From Gymnogyps californianus (Eukaryota > Chordata > Aves > Accipitriformes > Cathartidae): 64,000 nucleotides of DNA. Where the stretch lies: contig NC_059481.1 of the NCBI RefSeq assembly GCF_018139145.2, positions 13,008,368 to 13,072,367 on the forward strand, read 5' to 3'. The notes under the pieces are model-generated. The model was not told where the DNA came from. It did no database searches and was given only the letters and a program-made list of their open reading frames with translations. Position 1 is the first letter of the stretch. Every line of letters begins with the position of its first letter. Position numbers and translations under genes: made by a program. This document shows positions 9,811 through 20,600 of this stretch, one piece after another.

Positions 9811-12800
9811 GGCACACAGCTGTTACATTCTTTGAAGTCTCACTGCATATAGTATGACTAGGTTGACTGTTCTTGGTCGAGGAACTGGTTATCCAATAAA
9901 GATACTAAGTTAACCAAAACCTTTGGTAAGTCCATGTCGGAAATAAATGCAAAAATAAGATAAGATACATGTCTAATGATTCTTTGGTTTAAGGTCTGGC
10001 ATGCCAAGGTCAGACTAAACAATATCTGGCTAGATAACTTACTGCTTGAACACAGATACTGTACTTGCTAATTTCCAGTTACATAGCAACTTTTCAAAGT
10101 TGATAAACTCGTCAAAAATCCTTCCTTAGGAGACTGATTTCCAGATAATTCTAGAAAGTAAATAATGAAGTCCTCAAATACTAATTTTAATACATACAAT
10201 TAAAAATATATCCCATACCTCACACATCTTAAAACATTGTCTTCCCTATATAAGGTGTCTTATGTTCAACTTTAACTTTCAGGGAGATATTTAGGTGCTG
10301 AAAACAAGGCAAAAAATTCATTAGAAGAGCTGCATTCAGCAGAAACAAAACACAGACACACCCCCGCCCCAAAGTAAAGGACCTTTCCAATCTAAAAGCC
10401 TTTTTGCCTAGAACAAAGACATACTTTTTACAACCTCATAGAATTACAAAGAAAGGCTTCACTGTTATTAAGACTTTAGCATTGCTTGTCTAATCCTACC
10501 TTTAGAGCATGTCTTTACCTGGCTTTTTTTTTCCCCCTTGGAACTGTAAATAGACTTTCTTTGAAGCTTTAAGTCCTTTCCAAATATATCTTCAATGTTT
10601 GCTCTGTTATGTAACCAGTATTTTCTTAATCTTAAGTGGCAGCATTTGGTTGTGTTCTGACAGAATACTGTAACTAAATATGTAGTCCGAAAAAGATATA
10701 ACATTACTGTGTCTGTGTGTGTATGAGGAAAAAAACCAAGATTATGTGGACAATGAACCATTTAATGGAAGGCAAAAGATGCTAGTAGATTCTCAAGTGT
10801 TGCTGACATACATTGATACAGGCAGCTCTTCTGGAACCTCATCTATACAAATGTAGAACTAGAGGATAAAAGCCAAATTTGAGTTTTGGCCCAGAACAAA
10901 AATTGGCTTTCCATGTTTTTCTGCTATGGTTACTAAGTTATAACTGCAGGTCTTTAAATTGCCAGACAAGTTCAATTCTGAACTTACTTTTACTTCCTGA
11001 TCTGAAGAAATTTCTCTACCTTTTTCAAAACATGAGCTACTAACCACAGTATCTGATGAATGAGGTATTACTCTTTGACCTCCCACAAGGGAGGTCATAC
11101 AATATGCTGCAGCAAAATGAGTAACAATGGATTAGGATTAACATTTTCTAAATTATTTAAAAAAAAAAACCAAATTCTCAACAGCCTACTTAATGGAATT
11201 ACATACAGCATATGTCATAAGTTGATAGGAGATTTCAGTTGCAGTTCCTAATTCATTCTTCTATACAGAACCTTAACTACGGAACTATAACTAGCATTTT
11301 CAGTTTTAGGCATCAAAAATCCCCTAACTGGATTTTAGTCAGTAGTGGGCTACAGACTGACCACTAGTTGCCAGTTGACTGCTCAGTCTTAGCTCATAAG
11401 GACCCTTAAAACTCCTTAAGCTTCTACTAAATTTTAAGATGTGCTTGTATCTTGATTTTCCCTTATACTCAAATGAATGAGTTGGGTTTTTTTCTTCTTT
11501 GAGCAGGCTTTGGGAAGACTATGATTTCAGAATCCAAATCAGCTCCTTCATATATAACCAGCTGATTTTGAACACAAGTTTTTGCAGATATCAGATTCCT
11601 AACTGCCCTGGTCTCAATGGAGGAATCCAGCAAAATAAGTTGCACAGAGACGTTCAGGAGTAGTTAACATTCAGCAGTGAAATGCATGGAGATAGACCAG
11701 CTACTGCAAGTTCTGTACAAGGTCTGTATTTGTTTCCACTAGAGGAGCTGCAATGAACTGTACTTTCTTATCAGAAACATATCCATTTTATCAGGATAAG
11801 CTCTTGCTGCGCCAGGCTGTATTGACTAGATTATGGTCACTTTTGCCAAGCATTCCGTTTCCCTCCACACTTATAATCACCATATCAATACAATGGCAAC
11901 ACTGAGGCATTGATGAATCCTTCCAATTACATATGTAGATCTTTCATACATCTCTAAGGAAGAGAGAAATCTTTCCCAGCAAGAAAAGAGAACTGGATCA
12001 TAAAACGATGAATACAAGGGACTGAAGAAGCCATAATAGCTAAATCTACTATTAGTCAACCCTGTGAGGAAGAGGAAACAATCTGTTTCAGGTTTGTCAA
12101 TTTTTTTCTTAAAAATTAAGATCAAACTCAAAACTGTAGATCTTTTCTGCCCCCAGCTGAAGTATTATCTCAGGCTCCTTTTTCATACTTAAGAGTGCTG
12201 AAAACCAGGCCAATATCCCAAAAATATACGGGAAGTCATTCTTGGATGTTTATGGGCATTTAAAATACTTAGAATGGATAGTTTTACACTGACAGGGAAA
12301 CATACCTGTTGGTAACAGGTTTTTCAACATCTTAATTATCATGCCTGGTTTACTAAGGATATGAGTAAGCTTTAAGTGGAATGACCATAGCAAGAACAAC
12401 GCACAGAAGCAGTTATATTGCAAGCAGCATACACTAACACAGTCTGAAATAAATTGACATGCTAAGTACTGTGCATTGCCAATTTAGGTATGTAATAAAG
12501 TATTATTCACTTACTTAATGTGCATAGGATGATTATAACCATTGGGGCTTCTTATAGCAAGGCCATTATGCTCACAGAGTACCCAAACTTTCATAATTTT
12601 GCTGGGTACCACCACTCATTATGGCAGTAACATGTTGCAGTCTGTCTTTGGCCATGTACCATGCTGAAACTACCTGCACCATCAAGCTTGGGAACCACTC
12701 TTCGCACAGTGAGAAAACACTTTCTGACAGTTCGCTCATCCAACAGTTTAACTGATACTGATGGGGAGGGAAGACACTACAAAGTTAATTTGCTTAAAAA

Positions 12801-12949
12801 AAATAAGTTATTCAATCTAAGTAAGAATACAAATAGTTTCACTTCTTATTTAGATAAATGAAAATGTGCAAAGCGTACGCAAACAGTGTCGGTGATAAGA
12901 AGCCGGGGAGGTGACAGAGAGGCTGAAAACTCCTCCAAGTTTATAACCG

Positions 12950-14100
12950 GGCGGTTAAAAACCCTGCGGCGCCCGGGTGCGGGCCCGGGACCCCGCCGCC
13001 GCGGGCACGGCCGGTGCTGTGGGAGTCTCCATGACACCGCAGCTCGCCGCCTCGCCCGCTCCGGCCGGAGGAGTGCACTCTGGGAAGCGCTGCTTCCGTG
13101 CCATCTTTCTCCGGCCACTCTCGGGCTCCGGGGCGGCTTCCCCCGACCCCGCTCACGCGTCACACCGGCCGGGGCTGCGGCTGGGGGGGACTGCGGGCTG
13201 TCCAAGGTTACATCGTCGGCACCGGGCCGGAGGGCTGCCGGCTCCCCGCCGGGCCGGGCCGGGCCAGGCCCGATTCCCTCCCGCACAGCCCAGCCCGGCT
13301 CCCCCCGCCCTCCGCAGCCCCTTGAAGGCCGTCTCTCCTCTCCCCTCCCCCCCCCCGCCCTGCACAGCGGGGCCGGGCCCGGGGCTCCCCTCCAAGGGCG
13401 CCCGCCCCCTCCCGCCGCGGTCGAAGGAGGGCGTGAGATGAGTCCGCCTGCCCTGCAGGCCTCGCTCCCCCGGCGGACCGGGCGCCGCCTCCGGCCAGCG
13501 CGGCGGGCCCAGCTGCGTACTTACCGCCGCTGGGACTCGCTGCCTCAGCCCGCCGGCCCGGGGCAGGCCCATGTCCGAGCGCGGCTGCCGAGCAGACGCT
13601 ACGCGGCCATGGCTGCTGAGGCGGAACTCGACGGTGTTCCTCCCTCCCGGGCCTCCGCTCCCCCGCGGGGGCGGGGACTCTCGCGGCCCTATCCGGGCTG
13701 CGGGGCCGGGCTCGGGCCGCTGGGGGGCGCGGCGGGAGTCTGGCGGCCAGCCACTGTCCTGCCGGCCCTGTGGGGCGCGGCCGGGCCGGGCGGGGACCCG
13801 CTCTCGCCGTGGAGCTCCCTCGGAGCTGGAGGGTGGCTCTGGGGGTGGTGTGAGGAGAAGAGAGAGGCAGGTCACCTCAGATCAACGCCATCCGCGCTGG
13901 CTTCTCAGGGTCAGCCCTGGAGAGTGCTCACAGGGAGCGTGGGGTTGCCCACAGCCCCATACCGCCGTGGCTGCCACCCGGGCGCTCCGAAGGCCGAGGC
14001 CGCCCTGCCCTGCCGTGCCCTGCCCGCCCCGTGGGCCTGGCGCCCCGCCTGGCCTGGCTCCTCCTTTCGTTTGCGGGCGCTTTGTTATCGAGGCCAAGCC
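12950..14100. promoter_or_regulatory. CpG island at the USP8 promoter and first exon
   Basis: The stretch is very rich in C, G and CpG, in sharp contrast to AT-rich flanks, and contains the USP8 exon 1 donor at 13524. Included are a (GGGCC)3 run at 13251-13265 and an Ets-type core, ACGGAAG on the minus strand, near 13095. There is no TATA box near the exon. Long open frames on both strands here come from low stop-codon density in GC-rich DNA. Confidence 0.8.
13525..13640 (-). other. USP8: USP8 non-coding exon 1 (5' end approximate)
   Basis: On the minus strand a strong donor, AGCGGCG|GTAAGTACG, ends an exon at 13525 inside a CpG island, in the right orientation and place for the USP8 5' leader. 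The next usable acceptor before the USP8 start codon is at 6863-6864. The transcription start cannot be seen; the 13640 limit is a guess within the GC-rich block. It was called from the donor and the context only. Confidence 0.6.
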
Positions 14101-16850
14101 ACTAAAAGCGGGCTCCGAGGTCTGTCACATTTTGTGGGACATCCAGCGTTTGTATGGGGTGTTAACTGGCCCTTCTGCTGCACTGTGAGATGTGGTGTGG
14201 GAAGGCGAGACACCTCCCCTTACGAAAAAATCCTTTTTTCCCTAGAGAAAACTGCATTGACTGAGGACACTGTAAGTTCAGATCTCGGTTTTTGTTGATG
14301 GCTGTGTTTTCTGTGCAGCTTGTGGTGTTACTACAAGCATCGTACCTCAGGGATGGCAGGTATGTGCTGACATGCCAGTACAGTCATGCTGGGATTTAAA
14401 ACACCGGGAGAAGGGGTGTGGAGAGGGTGGTGCTGAGCCTGTTTCCAGTCAGTCGGTGAGGCAGGTCATGCCGTCAAGATCTTACACAAGCGGAAAGATG
14501 CTCTGTCCTGCCACAGTCCCAGTCTGTCCCCTGACTGTGTCAAGGTGGGGGATTCAATCAAGATACTTTAACCTACTGCTCCATTTTGCCTATGGAAATG
14601 TCTTGTGAACTGGAGCAGTTTCCCTCAGCCACTTTGGGAAACAGGGAGGTCATGAAGCCAAAATGAGAAAGATGCCTGTCTTCATGTAGCCTTCCAAAAT
14701 ACTACTGATTCATTGCCCAGAAGGCTTAATTGTATCACAGTACTTAGTGGCACAGTAACATTAGTTGGTATTGGGTACATGAAAGGCTCAAACAATATCC
14801 TCCATCTCTAATTTGCAGTGCATATAAGTGATCAGACATGTAAAAGGTTCTGGGAGCAACGAGTACAGCTCCACGTCTTCTATATTGTGCAATCAGAGAG
14901 GTTAATACCAAAGTAAGTTGATACACTCTAACAACATTAAACTGAACTGAATAATATTAATAACACAATGCTCTTCTAAGTGCCTTTCTCAGAACTTTTT
15001 CCATTTGTTTTAGCCAAGATGGGTCATGACAGAAAGTTATGACAAGATGAAAGGAGTAAGTCCACTGATGTCAAAGCTTGGGATCTAAGTGTGTAAATTA
15101 ATGTTGAGGATCATACTCACTGCTCTCCAAACTGGACGCAGTGTCCCTTTTATTGTTTCTCTTATATGAAGAAATTGTGTCATAAAATCTTTTGGTCTTA
15201 CTTGTATGGGCAAAGCCCAACCATATATAGAAAGGTGTTGGGGAGGACCTGCCTGTACAATTAGCTTTACCATATTCAAGAACTTGTTAAAACATGCTAA
15301 TATGTTGATTGCGTTATAACATGCTGTGGTGTTGCCTTAGGTTAAAACACATTTTCCTATCAGCACGTATGTTACTGTGTAGCAGTATTGAATAAATAAA
15401 AAAAGAATTTTAAACAGTAGAAATCAGTGTGCTTTTTTAATAGAATGTATTAGATTATTTAGTTAACAAAAACTATAAATTACTATCTTATAAAGCGGGG
15501 TAAAATAAAGGAAAAGAAACCAGGTACTTTACAGATGTGAAATGTGTTTTGACTTGCCTACATCAGACATCAAATGTCTCTCTCTTAAATGTACTTATGG
15601 TGAATTCTGTCAAAAACCCCAACATTAGATATGATTATTTGAAAGACTGAAGTTGTGATCATAATAATGAAAACTCATATACACTGCTAATGGACTAAAT
15701 GCAGACTGCATTTTATAGACAGCTATAAAAGATTTTCAATACTGCAGAATGTTTTGCTTTTCCGTAGCACTGCAGCTACCACCACGAGGCATTCCTGCTT
15801 GTTGGCGCACGCCTGTGAGGACATCGTCTTCTGTATCTACTGCTAGTGTGTAAATGAAAACCCATCATATGGCAAGCTAAATGCTTGTTGAGAGACACAG
15901 ACACTTACCAACAATGGAAAAGAGATGTGATGAAGGCTGGATTTAAGGTTTCTATACCCTGGTGACAAGTGGCAGCCCTGAGGTGGTATCTGGACTTGTT
16001 CTCTAGTGCCGCCTTCTGGCTGATCACTCCTAGAAAAATAAGTCAACAGATCCCTGAGCCAGGTGACAACATACAGAGAAGGATTAACTGACTTTCCAAA
16101 AAGCGCATGGAGAATTCCTCCCTGTAGCCTAACTCAAACCAAAAATACTGCAAGAACTGGAGAGAGTCCCGTCAGGCAGGGTGGTGTAAGCCCTGCCATC
16201 ACGCTCAGCCAGGAGCACTATTCTGCTGCCACACGTGGGAAATGCAGCTTTCTCTCCTGGACTGAACGGGTCTATTTCAGCAGTGACTCAAGGATTCAGT
16301 TCTGTGATGTTTGTGAGGTAATGTTCGCTCTTTGAAATATGGTTATTTGTATTTTGTCCAAAGCTGTGTTAGGTAAGTCCAGGGCAAAAAATAATGGATC
16401 TGTAAACAATGTTGTTGCAAGTATTCCTCTGATTAAGAGTATCTAGTAGGTATTATGATCTCCAAAATAACAGAGTGGAATTTTGTGATTGATACCTTTT
16501 TCTGAAGCATGTAGATTATGGGATCTGCACTTTACGGTGGTATCAGATTTGTGGCTCATAATAGCTTTGGGGAGAACATGAGCGTGACAATTTCGCATTG
16601 TTGAAACAAAACCAGGAGAAACATTTCAGGCACTGGGATGTCAGGTCCAATACCAGTTTGGGACTGAAGGCCAGGGCTCTCTGACAGAGCAGCAAGGGCT
16701 TAGGATCATTTTGGAGTTGTCATCCATATCAAATCCTACCTCTATGATCCCAAAGCATAGCTAAAACCCTGCCTAGGGGAGGCAACGCAGGAAAGTCCTT
16801 GCTCAGACAGGGCAGCCTCGCCTGGGAGCACAATCGGAGCCCCAGCAGCC
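14101..16850. other. USP8-GABPB1 divergent spacer; no gene recognised
   Basis: This 2.7-kb AT-balanced stretch lies between two CpG islands. It has an AATAAA near 15387 and several short open frames on both strands that match nothing I recognise. No tRNA, known non-coding RNA or repeat was identified. An antisense or promoter-upstream transcript is possible but the sequence does not show one. Confidence 0.5.
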
Positions 16851-17069
16851 ATGAGGCAGGAACAGCAACCCCCACCGCCCCGTGGCAAAGAGGATCCCCA
16901 AGAAGGCCGGCGTGCGGGATGCCGACCTCCTTATTTCTTAAGCTCTTCTAGGCAGGCTTCCCCCCGGCACGCTGACAGCTCGCCTGCACCGGCCGGGGCC
17001 GGCCGAGGGCGGCGGGCGGGCAGGCAGGCAGGCAGCGCCCTGCCCCCCGCCGGGCGGGAAGCGGGACGG

Positions 17070-17080
17070 AACATGGCGGA
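17070..17080 (+). promoter_or_regulatory. YY1-type motif (AACATGGCGGA)
   Basis: It fits the extended YY1 consensus AANATGGCGG in the plus orientation. Such elements in CpG promoters usually sit at or just downstream of the start site, which would put GABPB1 transcription start near 17050-17075. The same bases form an ATG in strong context (see the uORF finding). Confidence 0.5.
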
Positions 17081-17215
17081 CCCCTCCAGTCTCCGCTTCC
17101 CCGCCTTTCCCCGCGCCGCCGCGCATGCGCGGCAGGCGGCACAGAGGCCGTATCCCTCCGCCAAGCCCCTTTTGTCGGGGATATTTGTGTAATAAGATAA
17201 TACCTGCACCCCATG
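17072..17215 (+). other. GABPB1: GABPB1 non-coding exon 1 (5' end approximate)
   Basis: The exon ends at the strong donor CCCCATG|GTAAGTGC (17215/17216) within the CpG island and is the only well-placed leader exon for the ATG exon at 24518. Its start is not visible; 17072 is chosen from the YY1 motif. If spliced to exon 2, which begins exactly with ATG, the mature leader reads ..CACCCCATG|ATGTCACTA. Confidence 0.6.
17120..17131. promoter_or_regulatory. NRF-1 binding site (CGCGCATGCGCG)
   Basis: The sequence matches the nuclear respiratory factor 1 consensus YGCGCAYGCGCR at every position and is a perfect palindrome. It lies about 85 bases upstream of the GABPB1 exon 1 donor. NRF-1 sites are typical of CpG-island housekeeping and mitochondrial-biogenesis genes. 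Confidence 0.7.
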
Positions 17216-17551
17216 GTAAGTGCCGGGCGCCCCTCGAAGCGCTGCCCGCGGGCGGCCCGCGCCGCCTCACGCCCGGCCGCGCGCTGGCGGCGGGGCAGCG
17301 CGGCGCGGCACGGCGCCCCTCCCCTACGCTCCGCTCGCCGTGTCCCTCCGCCAGGCGCAGCGGGGACTTTTGTGTGGGGCTTTTGGGCGCCGATGAGCGG
17401 CGGCCTCCGGCGCCCCTGGTTGTTGTCGCGGCGGCGGCGGCCGGGCGGGCAGCACGGTAAGGCCCCATCCCCGCGCCCCGTCTCTCCCTCACCCCCCCCG
17501 GGCCGTCCAAGCTTTTCCAGGTCAGTCTGCGCCTTTGTATAGGGCCCTGTT

Positions 17552-17601
17552 ACCGGATGTGGAAGTTGATCTCTTCGCTGGTAAAAAATAATTCCACTTC
17601 C
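17552..17601. promoter_or_regulatory. Cluster of Ets/GABP-like cores downstream of GABPB1 exon 1
   Basis: ACCGGATGTGGAAGTTG carries two GGA(A/T) cores, at 17555-17558 and 17561-17564. The minus strand reads GGAAGTGG over 17594-17601, followed by another TTCC/GGAA pair. GABP alpha prefers (A/C)CGGAAGTG and binds co-operatively to paired Ets sites when joined by the beta subunit. This is motif reading only. Confidence 0.4.
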
Positions 17602-20600
17602 CCCGGAACCCGGCGCCGCGGCTCCCTCCGCAGCGCCCAGCCCAGCCAGGATTTCCTGTTGGGGAGAGCGGGCGCGCTGGCCGGCCTTCCGGGGACCCCG
17701 CCGCGCGGGGGGCGCGGGCAGCGCCGGCGGCGGCCTGGGCCGCGGCGGCGGCCTGGGCGGCCCGCGGGGCGCCGGGCGCGGCCTGTGGGACAGGGGCTGC
17801 GCCGGGGTCGGGGGCCGCCGCGCAGCCGGCCGGGCGGGGGGACGGGTCGCCTCGGGGCCCAAGTGCCCTCTCCCACTGCCGCGGCTGCCGCACAGGCCCG
17901 GGGGAGCGCGACGCGCCCGGCGAGGGGCCCAGGCGCTGAGGGGCAGAGCGGGGCCCGGCTCGTCCCGCGTTTTTCCCCGCCGGGCAGCCCGGTCTGGGCC
18001 GCGTGGGGACGGTCTCGGGCCTCGCGTGGGGCGGGTTGGCCGGTTCCTGTCACGGCCCGGCGCCCCGGGGGCGGCTGAGCTGCGTGCCGGAGCTTGGCGC
18101 CAAAGGTGCCCTGAGGAGAGGCAGCTTCGGTGGGAGGGGAGCGCTTCCCTCCTCTGCAGTGTCCCTCACCCGGAATCTGTAACTCTTGCTTTGGACTCTT
18201 AATAAAGCGTATGATGGGAGCATAAACGTGGGATAAAATGTGTTAGTTCGGACGGTTGTTTTTCTTTTCTCTCCTAGTAGTCAAAGTAGTTTCCGTTGGT
18301 GAGACACTGTCTGATAGCACGTCGGTGAAATCCCCTGTAGGAACTTTTCTGTGCTTAGAGCTTTCAATTTAAAGCAGTTCTATGTTGTCTTTTAACCTGC
18401 TTACTAAGGTAGCTTTTATTTAATGGCAAATGCTGCGTATTAGAGTTAAATGTGCTAAAAATTGTGAATGCACGCCTTGGAGTACTTTAGCTTAATGTTT
18501 TTTTAAATTATTCATGACTTCTGAAGTGTTAATAAGACTAAGCAGTTTGGTTGAAGTGTGTATGCACACAGAAATACTTGTAAGGGGTACATAAATCTGC
18601 TGTGTAAATAAGGTTAAGAGTATACATGGCAGATCAGCATACACTAGGTGTAGACTCTTGTTCGTGACCCACTTTCTTTGCTGAAAACAGTTTGTTTTCT
18701 AGGGGTTTTTTTAGGCCTATGTGCCAGACAAACTGTCGAGGAAGATTCCTCATGATAAAATGGATGTTTTAATTAGAGAGGCTGTTGATTTTTGTTTGAG
18801 GATATTTTCAAGTTTAAATTAATCTGAGACGTACTCTTAAGGCTATAGTACAGTTCAAAGGCTACATCATAAGCCCTTAGATTCTTTATGTCAATTGCAG
18901 CTGCTGTAATGTAACCTTTTTGGTATCTAGTGCCAAACTTATCTGTGAAAGCTTTGTAGCTTGTTCGCAGTGCCAACCCAAATCTTTGTTGGTGCCAATG
19001 GTTCACCCTTGTTGCATAATAATATTTTTTAGATGTTGCATTTTGTTGCAGATAATGACCAAATGTGTGCTCTCGTTTTTAAGGACAAGACTTTTCTACC
19101 ATCTGCATTATTTAATGGAGTTACGTTGATGATTCGTGCCCATTTAAATTAATGTATGAACCTGATTGGAGGACAGACCTGCATAAGTACAGGCTTGACT
19201 ATCTTAACCACTAAGCTATTCAACAATCTGTTCGCTTTTCTGATCTCTCTTCTCGTATCGGGTATTTTTCATCTGATGCATACATAGTCCAACATGAAGG
19301 CCATGTTGTTGTTTAAACAAACTAGAGAGAATTTAGTTACAAACACAACACAGTCATAGAGGAAAGCTGAAAGCACTGGAATTAAAGCCGACTGCTATTA
19401 ATATATTAGTGTAATTTTCATTATCATAATAGAAGTGTGGATACTCTAAGCCTGTGATATTTATATTAAGATTTGAAGTATGACATGTGAAATCATTGTC
19501 AACATACATTTGGAAGGGCGTGATTCCCTTAGGAAACAATACAGGAACTTTTTGAGTTTATCTTATGTAAGTCGCTGTAGTCACTATTAAATGATATATA
19601 CAGTAAAATCATACCAAAGTTTTTAAGAGATGCTGGCACATGGAAATACACCTAGGTTTAATGCAGACCTTCCAGTTCCTTTAAAAGTTATAAAACAGTT
19701 GTTCTGAGTTCAAGTATTGCGCTGTTATATCAGGATATAAAAAAAAAAAGGCAAGTTGATCTGTTTATTTCAATTCTAATAATGATCAAAACTGAGTGCT
19801 CGATTAAAGATTTAAATAGTGATTGCTAACTATTTGTACTTCAAAATATTTTTGACCTTCGTAGGATAGGCGTATAAAATTAGTTAGAAATTGCTATTCT
19901 AAATTTCTAGTGATACTGTGCAATGTTGAAATCAGTAGGATGATAGCATTTCTGAAGATCGCGTCTGGGGGAGCAGGTTGATTTTTTTTGAAATAGTGGA
20001 AAGAAAAAGACTTTCTGAAAAGGGCATTCTTTTTCCAGATGTAATAGGTGTGAAAGATGATGGGTCTCAAGGTATCTTCCAAGTACAATTCTGCTGCATG
20101 TCACTTCAGTAGGGAAACCTGTTTAATTAACATTTTGTGGAACTTTGTCCTGGGGTTTTTAGGAATGATTGCAAATTCTTATCATCAATATGGTGCATGT
20201 TGATTCAGTTTACCTTCTGGTAAATTGCACTGCTGCGCTCCATGCTCTTCTAGTGTAAGTATGTCTCTTTTAGGAGCGTGCCTTGGTAGAAGTACACTGG
20301 CGGCTGCGAGATCTCCATGTTAGCAGATGTTCTGCAACAACTGTTATGTGCCTGTTGGTTTTGACCAGCTCATGTTTACCACTGCAGTGGTAGAAGGGGA
20401 ATAAGGCTGGGTCCAGGATCCCTGGGGCAGGACACCAGTCTGAAAGGTGCTGCCATATTTTAAGTCAAACTTAGTCATCTTCCTTTGGACTGCAGACTCT
20501 GCTGCTCTGTTGTCTGTAGGCTGTGGTGTGGTACCCCAGGCTTCCCAAGCTGCATGTTTTTCAGCTCCTCTCCGTCCCCACAGAGCCCATTTCACACATA

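Larger units (their letters stand above)
8630..9822 (-). mobile_element. CR1 non-LTR retrotransposon, 5'-truncated, 3' end intact
   Basis: On the minus strand the element ends with the CR1 tail CCATTCTATGATT at about 8630 and runs back into the reverse-transcriptase region at about 9820. Between them is the end of CR1 ORF2: [11 protein letters not shown] (RT motif), [10 protein letters not shown], the catalytic box read as FADN instead of FADD, then [16 protein letters not shown], the thumb-like region and the C-terminal [19 protein letters not shown]. The reading frame shifts at 9407-9428, where an 11-bp unit is tandemly duplicated. The 5' part (ORF1, endonuclease, start of RT) is missing, as is normal for CR1. 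It is inactive. Confidence 0.95.
6863..13524. other. USP8 intron 1 (6.7 kb) with a solo LTR and a CR1 LINE
   Basis: The long first intron of USP8 separates the CpG-island leader exon from the start-codon exon. It contains the solo LTR at 7456-8025, a probable old repeat near 8035-8120, and the CR1 LINE at 8630-9822. From 9.8 to 12.9 kb it is unremarkable AT-rich sequence; the GC-rich promoter block begins near 12.95 kb. Confidence 0.7.
16851..18080. promoter_or_regulatory. GABPB1: CpG island promoter of GABPB1
   Basis: A dense CpG block surrounds GABPB1 exon 1 (donor at 17215/17216). It holds a YY1 motif (17070-17080), a perfect NRF-1 site (17120-17131), a GGCA tetranucleotide run near 17015-17033, and a cluster of Ets cores at 17552-17601 in the start of intron 1. 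There is no TATA box. A second donor, GCACG|GTAAGG, at 17457/17458 could serve an alternative first exon. Confidence 0.8.

Noticed and set aside
12886..14298. Long open frame (470 codons, plus) over the USP8 CpG island, with others antisense
   Set aside because: It is built of Pro/Arg/Gly/Ala-rich low-complexity sequence from GC-rich DNA with few stops. There is no recognisable domain, and it overlaps the USP8 first exon on the opposite strand.
13525..17215. Strict bidirectional promoter for USP8 and GABPB1
   Set aside because: The two first exons are divergent but about 3.6 kb apart with two separate CpG islands. That is too far for a shared core promoter.
16938..18078. Several long open frames on both strands over the GABPB1 CpG island
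   Set aside because: They have the same GC-composition artefact and no homology I recognise. Only the exon 1 donor and motifs are supported.
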